64,000 bases of DNA from Streptomyces sp. NBC_01353. GTDB taxonomy: Bacteria; Actinomycetota; Actinomycetes; Streptomycetales; Streptomycetaceae. The first letter of the stretch is position 1. The number at the start of each line of letters is the position of its first letter. This document shows positions 53,633-62,273 of this stretch, in pieces. The translations under genes were made by a program, and so were the position numbers. The notes below the pieces were generated by a model. The model saw nothing but the letters and a program-made list of their open reading frames with translations, was not told the origin of the DNA and did not search any database. The stretch covers positions 4,588,001 through 4,652,000 of the forward strand of contig NZ_CP108352.1 of the NCBI RefSeq assembly GCF_036237275.1. Reading direction: 5' to 3'.

Positions 53633-53733
53633 CAGCTGGACCGACGCTCGGCACGGTCCCGGCCTGACCGACGCGAAGTCGTGACTTAGGTCCCGGGTCA
53701 GCGACGGTGCGGGCCTGACCTGCGGCTTTGATG

Positions 53734-53769
53734 AGGGGCGGAGTGTTTCACGTGAAACGCTCCGCCCCT
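53734..53769 (+). terminator. Hairpin terminator of pyrE containing the parS site
   Basis: AGGGGCGGAG pairs with CTCCGCCCCT, and the stem is continuous inward through a T-G wobble to GTTTCACGTGAAAC, which folds on itself. It lies 101 nt after the pyrE stop and before fba. Confidence 0.7.
53745..53758 (+). promoter_or_regulatory. parS: parS site (ParB binding)
   Basis: GTTTCACGTGAAAC, identical to the 14-bp Streptomyces parS consensus bound by ParB for chromosome segregation. Established: such sites cluster around oriC. Its exact match is unlikely by chance and places this locus in the origin-proximal part of the chromosome. Confidence 0.92.
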
Positions 53770-53877
53770 TCGTCCTGGCGTCCGCAGGAGAGTCTGGAAA
53801 GATGGGCCCCGACGATGACGTCGCCCCAGGTCAGGGACAAGCAACGCACCCCACCGCACATCACAAGGAGCGGACGA

Positions 53878-54900
53878 ATGCCCATCGCAACCCCCGAGGT
53901 CTACAACGAGATGCTCGACCGGGCGAAGGCAGGCAAGTTCGCCTACCCGGCCATCAATGTGACTTCGTCCCAGACCCTGCACGCTGCGCTGCGCGGCTTC
54001 GCGGAGGCCGAGAGCGACGGCATCATCCAGATCTCGACCGGTGGCGCCGAGTTCCTGGGCGGCCAGTACAACAAGGACATGGTCACGGGCGCGGTCGCCC
54101 TGGCCGAGTACGCGCACATCGTCGCCGCCAAGTACGACATCACGGTCGCGCTGCACACCGACCACTGCCCCAAGGACAAGCTGGACGGCTACGTCCGCCC
54201 GCTGCTCGACATCTCCGCCGAGCGCGTCAAGGCCGGTCGCAACCCGCTGTTCCAGTCGCACATGTGGGACGGCTCCGCCGAGACCCTCGCCGACAACCTG
54301 GCCATCGGCCAGGAGCTGCTCGCGAAGGCCGCCGCCGCCAAGATCATCCTCGAGGTCGAGATCACCCCGACCGGTGGCGAGGAGGACGGCGTCACCCACG
54401 AGATCAACGACGAGCTGTACACCACCGTCGACGACGCGATCCGCACCGCCGAGGCCCTGGGCCTGGGCGAGAAGGGCCGCTACCTGCTGGCCGCCTCCTT
54501 CGGCAACGTGCACGGCGTCTACAAGCCGGGCAACGTCGTCCTGCGCCCCGAGCTCCTCAAGGACCTCCAGGCCGGTGTCGCCGAGAAGTACGGCAAGGCC
54601 AACCCGTTCGACTTCGTCTTCCACGGCGGCTCGGGCTCGACGGCCGAGGAGATCGCCACCGCGCTGGAGAACGGCGTCGTGAAGATGAACCTCGACACCG
54701 ACACCCAGTACGCCTTCACCCGCCCGGTCGTGGACCACATGTTCCGCAACTACGACGGTGTCCTGAAGGTCGACGGCGAGGTCGGCAAGAAGTCCACCTA
54801 CGACCCGCGCACCTGGGGCAAGCTGGCCGAGGCCGGCATGGCCGCGCGCGTCACCGAGGCGTGCGCCGCGCTGCGCTCGACCGGCACGAAGCTGAAGTAA
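53878..54900 (+). CDS. fba: Class II fructose-bisphosphate aldolase
   Basis: A 340-aa zinc-dependent glycolytic aldolase. Signatures: FAYPAINVTSSQTLHAALRG, AAKYDITVALHTDHCPKDKL with the zinc His-Thr-Asp-His, EVEITPTGGEEDGVTHEIND, PFDFVFHGGSGSTAEEIATA, VVKMNLDTDTQYAFTRPVVD. Full length for the FbaA type used in actinobacteria. ATG 53878 has AAGGAG upstream. The ORF continues upstream in frame but without a ribosome site. Confidence 0.97.
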   Translation: MPIATPEVYNEMLDRAKAGKFAYPAINVTSSQTLHAALRGFAEAESDGIIQISTGGAEFLGGQYNKDMVTGAVALAEYAHIVAAKYDITVALHTDHCPKDKLDGYVRPLLDISAERVKAGRNPLFQSHMWDGSAETLADNLAIGQELLAKAAAAKIILEVEITPTGGEEDGVTHEINDELYTTVDDAIRTAEALGLGEKGRYLLAASFGNVHGVYKPGNVVLRPELLKDLQAGVAEKYGKANPFDFVFHGGSGSTAEEIATALENGVVKMNLDTDTQYAFTRPVVDHMFRNYDGVLKVDGEVGKKSTYDPRTWGKLAEAGMAARVTEACAALRSTGTKLK

Positions 54901-54913
54901 GGCTCTGTTCGAC

Positions 54914-54948
54914 GGGCCCGGTACGACCCTCTCGGTGGTGCCGGGCCC
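54914..54948 (+). terminator. Hairpin terminator of fba
   Basis: GGGCCCGGTAC pairs with GTGCCGGGCCC (11 bp, one T-G wobble) around 13 nt, 13 nt after the fba stop. Confidence 0.7.
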
Positions 54949-54971
54949 TCGGCATGTCCGGAGGACTTGAG

Positions 54972-56144
54972 TTGACGACGCACACATACGACTTCGACCG
55001 GGAGATCGACCGGCGCGGGACCTGGTCGGTGCAGTGGGACGGCATCGCGGACCGCTTCGGGGTGTCCGACCTGCTCCCCTTCACCATCTCCGACATGGAC
55101 TTCGCCTCGCCGCCGGAGGTGCTGAGCGCCCTGAAGGAGCGGGTCGAGCACGGGGTGTTCGGCTACACGGACTGGCGGCTCGGCGAGTTCCGGGAGGCGA
55201 TCCGCCACTGGTACGCGACCCGCTACGACACCGCGCTCGACATCGAGACGCTGGTCTACGCACCCTCCGTGCTGAACCAGCTCTCGCAGCTGCTCCAGAT
55301 GTGGACGGAGCCCGGCGACGGGGTGGTCGTGCACACCCCGACGTACGACGGCTTCCGCAAGGCGGTCACAGGACTGGGGCGCGAGCTGCGCGGCGTACCG
55401 GTCGGGGACATGGAGGCGCTGGAGGCGGAGCTGGCGCGGCCCGACGCCCGGACGCTGCTGCTCTGCTCGCCGCACAACCCGACCGGCCGGGTCTGGCGGG
55501 AGGACGAGCTGACGGAGTTCGCGCGCCTCGCCGAGCGGCACGGCGTCGCCGTCGTCAGCGACGAGATCCATGCGGACCTGGTGGCGGACGGCCACCGCCA
55601 TCTGCCCTTCAGCCCCATCGCCGAGGCCGGGCGCATCCGGCGCTGGGCCCTGATCACCTCGGGCACCAAGGCCTTCAACTTCCCCGCCCTGTCGGGCTCG
55701 TACGGGATCATCGGCGACCCCGAAGAGCGCGAGACGTTCATCCGCCGCATGGAGACCGGCCAGGGCCTCGCCTCCCCGGCCGTGCTCTCGCTGACCGCCC
55801 ATATCGCCGCGTACACACGGGGCGGACCGTGGCTGGACGAGCTGCGGACGTACGTGGCCGGCACCATGCGACTCCTCGAGGAGCGGCTCGCGGACGGGCT
55901 GCCGGGCGTGACCTGGACGCCCCCGCAGGCGGGCTACCTTGCCTGGATCGACCTGCGCCCGCTCGGCATCGACGAGAGCGCGCTCCAGCGGGAGCTGGTG
56001 GAGACCGAGAAGGTCGCGATCATGCCGGGCGGCGTCTACGGCCAGCCCGGCTTCGTGCGGCTGAACATCGGCTGTCCGCGGAAGAAGGCAGAGCGGGGAG
56101 TGGACGCGCTGGTCCGCGCGGCGAACAGGCTGCGGACGGCCTGA
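54972..56144 (+). CDS. MalY/PatB-family PLP aminotransferase (C-S lyase-like)
   Basis: A 390-aa fold-type I enzyme. MalY/PatB pattern: VSDLLPFTISDMDFASPPEV, HGVFGYTDWRLGEFREAI, PTYDGFRKAV, LLLCSPHNPTGRVWREDEL, DEIHADLV, and the lysine in ITSGTKAFNFPALSGSYGII. Members cleave cystathionine-type C-S bonds and some also act as regulators. TTG at 54972 is chosen because GGAGG lies 7 nt upstream; ATG 54954 is a possible earlier start. A terminator separates it from fba. Confidence 0.85.
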   Translation: MTTHTYDFDREIDRRGTWSVQWDGIADRFGVSDLLPFTISDMDFASPPEVLSALKERVEHGVFGYTDWRLGEFREAIRHWYATRYDTALDIETLVYAPSVLNQLSQLLQMWTEPGDGVVVHTPTYDGFRKAVTGLGRELRGVPVGDMEALEAELARPDARTLLLCSPHNPTGRVWREDELTEFARLAERHGVAVVSDEIHADLVADGHRHLPFSPIAEAGRIRRWALITSGTKAFNFPALSGSYGIIGDPEERETFIRRMETGQGLASPAVLSLTAHIAAYTRGGPWLDELRTYVAGTMRLLEERLADGLPGVTWTPPQAGYLAWIDLRPLGIDESALQRELVETEKVAIMPGGVYGQPGFVRLNIGCPRKKAERGVDALVRAANRLRTA

Positions 56145-56258
56145 AGCGGGCGAGGGGATACCGGGAGGCGGGCTGTCGGTGGCGTGATCTAGTCTTCGCT
56201 CACCGTGCCCCGATCCGAGGGGCCGGAGGCCATGTTTTTTTGGGGGGTCTCTTTCATC

Positions 56259-58250
56259 GTGCGCAAGCGCACTCTCTCGGCCGCGACGTCGCTCGCGGTC
56301 CTCTTCAGCTCCGCGGCCCTGGTCGCGGGAACGGCCGGCCACGCGGCCGCCGACAGCAACAAGGTCCTGCCCGTGTCGTCCGTGGGCGACATGGTGGTGG
56401 ACGGCGTCCACCAGAAGATCTTCATCAGTGACCCGTACCTCGGGAAGGTCGTCGCGACCGACTACGCGGGTACGGTCCTGGCCACGGCCACGGGCCTGCC
56501 GGGCGTCACCGGTCTGGCGCTCTCCGGGGATGCGGGGAGCCTGTACGCCGCGGTTCCGGGTGCGGATGTCGTCGTCTCCCTGGAGACGCAGACGGTCACC
56601 GAGACCGCCCGGTACGCGATCGGCGAGGGCACCGACCCGCAGCACCTCGCGCTCGCGGGCGGAAAGATCTGGTTCGGCTACGGCAACGGCGACCACGGAG
56701 ACATCGGCTCGCTCGACGTCTCCGGTGCCGAGCCCGTGGTGACCCTGGCGCAGGACGCCGAGACGAACTACTCGGGCGCCCCGAGGCTCGTCTCCTCGCC
56801 GACGAACCCGAACAGCATCGCCGCCGCGTCGTCCTACTACCACCGGTTCAAGGTGGGCGTGTACGACGTGACCGCGGGCACGGCGAGCCGCACCGCGCGG
56901 ACCGCCGACAGCGTGAGCAATCGCAGCATGATCAACGATCTCGCGTACACCCCGGACGGCAGCCGTCTCATCACTGCCGGCGCCGGAAACCAGCACTTCG
57001 TGTGGCAGAGCTCGGACCTCGCCGAGGTCGGCGCCTATGCCAGCGACCACCACGGCGCGGCCGTGGCCGTCGCACCCGACGGCACCGTCGCCGCGGGCTC
57101 CGACTCGTCGTACGGCAAGGACGTCTTCGTCTACCGGCCCGGCGAGACCACCTCCGTGCGGCAGTACGACTTCCCCGGCACGGGCACCTCCAGCGGCGGG
57201 GACGAACTCGCCGACGGCGGCCTGGCCTGGGAGCCGGGCGGCAGCCGCCTCTTCGCGGTCACCACCGCGTACGGGGCGAACGCCCGCCTGCACGTCCTGG
57301 ACACGCCGACGATGTCGGCGCCGGCCGTCACGGTCAAGGTGCCCGCCACCGCGCCCGTGCTCAAGCCGCTCACCGTCACCGGTACGGTCACGGCGTCCCT
57401 GCCCCTCCCGGCCGGCACGCCGCTCACCGTCACCCGGTACGACGTCGACGCCCCGCAGGGCAAGGTGCTCGGGACCAAGGCGCTCGGAGCGAACGGGGCC
57501 TTCTCGTTCACCGACACGCCGACCGCGGGCGGCGGCGTGACCTACAAGGTCGAGTACGCCGGCGACGCCACGCACAACGGCGCCTCCGCGACCGCCAAGG
57601 TCGAGGTCTCGCGGAACAAGACCGCGCTGACGCTGGACCGCAACGGGCTCACCGTCAACTTCAACACCCCCGTCTGGTACACGGCCACGCTCGGCCCGAC
57701 GTACAAGAACCGTGAGGTGGAGATCTGGGCCGACCCGTACGGCCCGGAGCCCAAGAAGCTGCTCCGGCGCGGCACGGTCAACTCGGAGGGCAAGCTCGCG
57801 GCGCAGCTCAAGATGACCCGCGACACCTGGGTGTCCGTGAACTTCGCCGGTGACACTCGCTCCGCCCCGGCCGAAGCCCGTTCGGCCGTGTACACGCGGG
57901 CGGGTCTGACGACCACGCTGTCGCGCCACTACAAGTGGACGAAGATCGGTAGCACCTGGTATCAGACCTACCACCAGACGGCCGACCCGATGATCGCCGC
58001 CTGGCACAACTCCTACCCGAACCGCAAGACCCGGCTGGACCTCCAGATCTGGTACGGCGGTGCCTGGCAGCACGTCGCCTCGGACTACTTCCAGCTGAAC
58101 GCCAACGGCATGGCGTACGTGACGGTGGACGGCGACGGGGCGGCCGGTTACCGGTTCCGGGTCCGCTCGGCGTACATCGACGGCTCGTCCGGCGACAGCG
58201 CGAACACCAACGCCTACGGTGGCTGGAAGTACTTCAACTTCACCAGCTGA
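56259..58250 (+). CDS. Secreted beta-propeller / Ig-like-domain protein
   Basis: A 663-aa exported protein. Signal peptide: KRTLSAATSLAVLFSSAALV, cleaved near HAAA. Residues about 40-350 are a YncE/YVTN-like propeller with repeats such as GDMVVDGVHQKIFISDPYLG and NDLAYTPDGSRLITAGAGN. About 355-460 is an Ig-like module (KVEYAGDATHNGASATAKVE), followed by a C-terminal beta-rich region. Probably a cell-surface or matrix protein. The GTG at 56259 gives the cleanest signal peptide; ATG 56232 and GTG 56205 are alternatives, and a T7G6 tract lies between. Confidence 0.8.
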   Translation: MRKRTLSAATSLAVLFSSAALVAGTAGHAAADSNKVLPVSSVGDMVVDGVHQKIFISDPYLGKVVATDYAGTVLATATGLPGVTGLALSGDAGSLYAAVPGADVVVSLETQTVTETARYAIGEGTDPQHLALAGGKIWFGYGNGDHGDIGSLDVSGAEPVVTLAQDAETNYSGAPRLVSSPTNPNSIAAASSYYHRFKVGVYDVTAGTASRTARTADSVSNRSMINDLAYTPDGSRLITAGAGNQHFVWQSSDLAEVGAYASDHHGAAVAVAPDGTVAAGSDSSYGKDVFVYRPGETTSVRQYDFPGTGTSSGGDELADGGLAWEPGGSRLFAVTTAYGANARLHVLDTPTMSAPAVTVKVPATAPVLKPLTVTGTVTASLPLPAGTPLTVTRYDVDAPQGKVLGTKALGANGAFSFTDTPTAGGGVTYKVEYAGDATHNGASATAKVEVSRNKTALTLDRNGLTVNFNTPVWYTATLGPTYKNREVEIWADPYGPEPKKLLRRGTVNSEGKLAAQLKMTRDTWVSVNFAGDTRSAPAEARSAVYTRAGLTTTLSRHYKWTKIGSTWYQTYHQTADPMIAAWHNSYPNRKTRLDLQIWYGGAWQHVASDYFQLNANGMAYVTVDGDGAAGYRFRVRSAYIDGSSGDSANTNAYGGWKYFNFTS

Positions 58251-58326
58251 GGCGCTCCCGAACCGACATGGGCCCCGTCCGCCGTTCCGGCGGGCGGGGC
58301 TCCGTGGTTCGCGGGACCATGCAGGC

Positions 58327-59763
58327 ATGGACATCCGGCTGAGCTCCGGCACGGGGCGGTGGATCGTGTTCACCACCGTGCTCGGGTCCGGGATGGCGCT
58401 GCTGGACTCCACCGTCGTCAATGTCGCCCTGCCGCACATCGGCGAGGACCTGGGGGCGGACATGGCCGACCTCCAATGGACCGTCAACGCCTACATGCTC
58501 ACGCTCGCCGGGCTGATCCTGCTCGGTGGGGCGCTCGGTGACCGGTACGGGCGGCGGAAGGTCTTCGTCGTCGGGATCGTGTGGTTCGCGATCGCTTCGC
58601 TGCTGTGCGGGATCGCGCCGAACGTCGGTGTGCTGATCGCCGCCCGTGCCCTCCAGGGCATCGGCGGCGCGCTGCTCACCCCCGGCTCGCTCGCGCTGAT
58701 CCAGGCGAGTTTCCATCCGGACGACCGGGCGAAGGCCGTCGGGCTGTGGTCCGGGTTCGGCGGGGTGGGCGCGGCCATCGGGCCGTTCGTCGGCGGGTGG
58801 CTGGTCGACGGGCCCGGCTGGCGATGGGTGTTCCTGCTGAACGTGCCGCTGGCCGCGCTGTGCGTACCGGTCGCGCTGCGCCATGTGCCCGAGTCGCGGG
58901 ACGAGTCCGCGCGGGGCCGTTTCGACGTCCTCGGCGCGTTTCTCGGTGCGGCGGGGCTCGCCCTCGTCACGTACGCGCTGATCGCCGAGGCGTGGTGGGC
59001 GGGGGCGCTCGGATTCGTGGTCGGGGCGGCGTTCGTCCTGGTGGAGCGGCGGCGGGGGGAGACCGCGATGGTGCCGCCTTCGGTCTTCGCGTCCCGGCTG
59101 TTCACCGTGGTCAATCTGGTGACGCTGTGCGTGTACGCGGCGCTCGGCGGCTTCTTCTTCCTGGCCACGCTCCAGCTCCAGGTGGTGTCCGGCTACTCGG
59201 CGCTCGCGGCCGGGACGGCGCTGCTGCCGACCACCGTGCTGATGCTGCTGCTGTCGGCGAAGGCGGGGGAGCTGGGCGAGAAGATCGGGCCGCGGATCCC
59301 GCTGACCGTGGGGCCGCTGCTGTGCGCCGGCGGGATGATGCTGATGCTGCGGGTCGGCGAGGACGCCTCGTACGTCCAGGACGTGCTGCCGGCGATGGTG
59401 GTGCTGGGCCTCGGCCTGACCGTCGTGGTGGCGCCGCTGACGGCGACCGTCCTGGCCTCGGTGGACGTGGCGCGCGCCGGTCTGGCGAGCGGGATCAACA
59501 ACGCGGCGGCCCGCGCGGCGGGCCTGCTCGCCGTGGCGGCGCTGCCGACGCTGGCGGGCATGGGGCCCGAGGCGTACCGCTCGGCGGAGGAGTTCGGGGA
59601 GACGTTCCGGCGGGCGATGCCGATGTGCGCGGGCCTCATGGTGGCGGGGGCGGTGCTCGCCTGGGCGACGGTGCGGGTGCCCGTCGGCGGGGCCGACTGC
59701 CACCCCGAGTGCAAGGTGCACTGCGGGGTGACGGCGCCGCCGCTGGACCCGGGGAGCGGCTGA
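58327..59763 (+). CDS. MFS drug-exporter (DHA2, EmrB/QacA type)
   Basis: A 478-aa transporter with 14 predicted helices. Family motifs: SGMALLDSTVVNVALPHIGE (motif D1), LTLAGLILLGGALGDRYGRR (motif A), ALQGIGGALLTPGSLALIQA (motif B-like) and GGVGAAIGPFVGGWLVDGPG WRWVF (motif C region). Such proteins export drugs or metabolites using proton antiport. Helices near the end are followed by a Cys/Pro-rich tail (DCHPECKVHC). Weak ribosome site before ATG 58327. Confidence 0.9.
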   Translation: MDIRLSSGTGRWIVFTTVLGSGMALLDSTVVNVALPHIGEDLGADMADLQWTVNAYMLTLAGLILLGGALGDRYGRRKVFVVGIVWFAIASLLCGIAPNVGVLIAARALQGIGGALLTPGSLALIQASFHPDDRAKAVGLWSGFGGVGAAIGPFVGGWLVDGPGWRWVFLLNVPLAALCVPVALRHVPESRDESARGRFDVLGAFLGAAGLALVTYALIAEAWWAGALGFVVGAAFVLVERRRGETAMVPPSVFASRLFTVVNLVTLCVYAALGGFFFLATLQLQVVSGYSALAAGTALLPTTVLMLLLSAKAGELGEKIGPRIPLTVGPLLCAGGMMLMLRVGEDASYVQDVLPAMVVLGLGLTVVVAPLTATVLASVDVARAGLASGINNAAARAAGLLAVAALPTLAGMGPEAYRSAEEFGETFRRAMPMCAGLMVAGAVLAWATVRVPVGGADCHPECKVHCGVTAPPLDPGSG

Positions 59764-59777
59764 GGCAGACTGGCCCC

Positions 59778-60191
59778 ATGGCCATGCATGAGAACCTGCT
59801 GGGGGGACCGCCCCCCACCCACCTGCCCGACGACCCGGAGCCGCGCGAGCTGCTCGCGAACGGCGCGGCGCCGGCCGATGTCGCCGCGAAGTACCCGACC
59901 TCCTCGCTGGCCTGGGCCCAGCTCGCCGACGAGGCGTACGAGGGCGGTCGTGTCGTCGAGTCGTACGCGTACGCCCGTACGGGCTACCACCGCGGCCTGG
60001 ACGCACTGCGCCGCAGTGGCTGGAAGGGACACGGTCCGGTGCCGTGGGAGCACGAGCCGAACCGTGGCTTCCTGCGGGCGCTGCACGCGCTGGCGCGGGC
60101 CGCCGGCGAGATCGGCGAGAAGGACGAGTACGAGCGCTGCTCGACGTTCCTGCGCGACTCCTCCGAGACGGCGGCCGAGACCCTCGGCTGA
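59778..60191 (+). CDS. DUF3151 family protein
   Basis: A 137-aa cytosolic protein beginning MAMHENLLGGPPPTHLPDDP, then YPTSSLAWAQLADEAYEGGR and SYAYARTGYHRGLDALRRSG, and FLRALHALARAAGEIGEKDE. It matches the actinobacterial family DUF3151, helical, of unknown function. The start lies 15 nt after the MFS gene stop; CAGACT 6 nt upstream could drive a leaderless message. A terminator follows. Confidence 0.85.
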   Translation: MAMHENLLGGPPPTHLPDDPEPRELLANGAAPADVAAKYPTSSLAWAQLADEAYEGGRVVESYAYARTGYHRGLDALRRSGWKGHGPVPWEHEPNRGFLRALHALARAAGEIGEKDEYERCSTFLRDSSETAAETLG

Positions 60192-60267
60192 CACCTGGCG
60201 GAGCCGTGAGGTGACGCTCGGCGGAGACCTCGGCCGACGCCTGGCGCAGCCTCGCGGTGACGCTCGG

Positions 60268-60295
60268 TTCCCCCTGTCCCCAAGGGCAGGGGGAA
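60268..60295 (+). terminator. Hairpin terminator after the DUF3151 gene
   Basis: TTCCCCCT...CCC pairs with GGG...AGGGGGAA around CAA with a small internal bulge, 77 nt after the stop. Confidence 0.65.
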
Positions 60296-60427
60296 TTCCG
60301 GTCATAGTCCCGTGGCCGTTCGAAGGCGTTCGAAGTGACGGTTACGATCCTTCGGACCGTTACCGAGCCGCCGGCACAGAGGCCCCACCCTCTCCCCACT
60401 CCGGCTGACGCAGGGGAGAAGTCTGTC

Positions 60428-61312
60428 TTGGGCAAGCGTGCCGCCGCACCCGCAGGCCGGGGCCGCACACAGAGCCGCCGGCGGGGCCGGTCCAAGAGGC
60501 GCCCGAAAAGCCCCATAAGACGGCTCGCCCTGCCGACGCTCGCACTGGTCGCCCTCTCCCTCGGCGCGGGCGCCGCCCTCGCCCACTACAACGGCGGCCA
60601 GAAGCCCGATTCCACCGAGGCCGCGGCCCCCACCGCCGAGCGGACGACCGTGCCGCCCCCGCCGCCTGCCACGACGCCCCCGCCGAAGCCGAAGCCGACC
60701 ACCCCGAAGCCGAAGCCGTCGACCACGCCCAAGAAGACGACCGTGCCGGCCTCCGGCGCCGGTACCTTCACCACCGCCCGGTCCACCGGCGAAGCCGTCG
60801 GCAGCGGCGGCACCCTGCGCCGTTACCGCGTCCAGGTCGAGGACGGCATCGACCTCTCCGCCCGGCAGGTCGCGACCGAGATCCAGCAGATCCTCGACCA
60901 TCCGCGCGGCTGGGCCGCCCACGGCCGCGGACGCTTCCAGCTGGTCTCCGAGAACGCCGACTTCGTCATCCGGATCGCCACCCCGACGACCGCCGACAAG
61001 CTCTGTCTCGCGCAGGGCCTCAACACCCGCGGCGAGCTGAACTGCGAGACCACCCAGGGTGTCGTGGTGAACCTCAAGCGCTGGATGCTCGGCTCCCCGA
61101 CCTTCTCCGGCACACCGGCGGAGTACCGGCATCTGATCATCAACCACGAGGTCGGACACGAGATCGGCATCCGGATGCACATGACCTGCCCGGGGCCGGG
61201 CAAGCCCGCGCCGGTGATGATGCAGCAGATCAAGGGCCTCAACGGTTGCCGATCGAACGCATTTCCGTATGACGAAGACGGTAGCTACATCCAGGGCCCG
61301 ATCGTGCCATGA
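60428..61312 (+). CDS. DUF3152 protein, putative secreted metalloprotease-like
   Basis: A 294-aa membrane-anchored protein. A basic N-terminal segment (SRRRGRSKRRPKSP) precedes one helix, RRLALPTLALVALSLGAGAA, then a Pro/Lys/Thr-rich linker. The C-terminal domain (130-294) has YRVQVEDGIDLSARQVATEI and a zincin-like motif IINHEVGHEIGIRMH, as in DUF3152. Activity is not proven. The TTG at 60428 is preceded by GGGGAGAA; ATG-like extensions upstream are not supported. Confidence 0.85.
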   Translation: MGKRAAAPAGRGRTQSRRRGRSKRRPKSPIRRLALPTLALVALSLGAGAALAHYNGGQKPDSTEAAAPTAERTTVPPPPPATTPPPKPKPTTPKPKPSTTPKKTTVPASGAGTFTTARSTGEAVGSGGTLRRYRVQVEDGIDLSARQVATEIQQILDHPRGWAAHGRGRFQLVSENADFVIRIATPTTADKLCLAQGLNTRGELNCETTQGVVVNLKRWMLGSPTFSGTPAEYRHLIINHEVGHEIGIRMHMTCPGPGKPAPVMMQQIKGLNGCRSNAFPYDEDGSYIQGPIVP

Positions 61313-61424
61313 TGCGCATGGGACCGCGCGCGACGAAGCACGCGGCCCCGAGGGGACCGGGGCTCCACTTGCCAAACGGAAGGAGCGGACCGCTACCCGG
61401 TAGTTGCGTATCGAGGAGACAGCG

Positions 61425-62273
61425 ATGTCCACCTTCCCCGATGCCTCCGGAGCCGGTTCGGTCGCAGACCCGAATCTCGACTTCGCGGGCACGACGCCGT
61501 ACGAGGACTACGTACAGGCGGACGTTCTCACCCACCTCCAGCACCTCCGCTCCGACGATCCGGGCGAGATGGTCTTCCTGGTCACCACCCAGGTCATGGA
61601 GCTGTGGTTCACCGTCATCGTCCACGAGTGGGAGACCGCGGGCCGCGCGCTGCGCGAGGACCGCATCCCGGTGGCGATGGACGCGCTCAAGCGCTCCGTG
61701 CGCGAGCTGGAGGCGCTGAACCAGTCCTGGCGGCCGCTCGCCCAGCTCACCCCCGCGCAGTTCAACTCCTACCGCGCCGCCCTCGGCGAGGGCTCCGGCT
61801 TCCAGTCGGCGATGTACCGGCGGATGGAGTTCCTGCTCGGCGAGAAGTCGGCGTCGATGCTGGTGCCGCACCGCGGCGCGCCCCGCGTCCATGCCGAGCT
61901 GGAGAAGGCGATCCAGGAGCCCAGCCTGTACGACGAGGTGCTCAGGCTCCTCGCCCGGCGCGGCCTGCCCGTGCCGGAGGCCGTGCTCGGCCGCGATCTG
62001 GCGAAGAAGTACGAGCCGTCGCCCGAGATCGAGCAGATCTGGGCCGGGATCTACGCCGACACCGACCAGAACGCCGAACTCGTCCGTCTGGGTGAGGCGC
62101 TGAGCGATGTCGCCGAGCTGATCTGGCGCTGGCGCAACGACCACCTCGTCGCCACCCGCCGCGCCATGGGCTCCAAGACGGGCACCGGCGGCTCGGCCGG
62201 CGTGGCCTGGCTGGAGAAGCGGGCGCAGAAGAACGTGTTCCCCGAGCTGTGGACGGCGCGCAGCCATGTCTGA
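61425..62273 (+). CDS. kynA: Tryptophan 2,3-dioxygenase
   Basis: A 282-aa haem dioxygenase that opens the indole ring of tryptophan, giving N-formylkynurenine. Signature: LDFAGTTPYEDYVQADVLTH, GEMVFLVTTQVMELWFTVIV with the haem-side histidine region, FQSAMYRRMEFLLGEKSASM, and the C-terminal WRWRNDHLVATRRAMGSKTG, TGGSAGVAWLEKRAQKNVFP. Full length. GAGGAGA precedes ATG 61425. Overlaps kynU by 8 nt. Confidence 0.95.
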   Translation: MSTFPDASGAGSVADPNLDFAGTTPYEDYVQADVLTHLQHLRSDDPGEMVFLVTTQVMELWFTVIVHEWETAGRALREDRIPVAMDALKRSVRELEALNQSWRPLAQLTPAQFNSYRAALGEGSGFQSAMYRRMEFLLGEKSASMLVPHRGAPRVHAELEKAIQEPSLYDEVLRLLARRGLPVPEAVLGRDLAKKYEPSPEIEQIWAGIYADTDQNAELVRLGEALSDVAELIWRWRNDHLVATRRAMGSKTGTGGSAGVAWLEKRAQKNVFPELWTARSHV

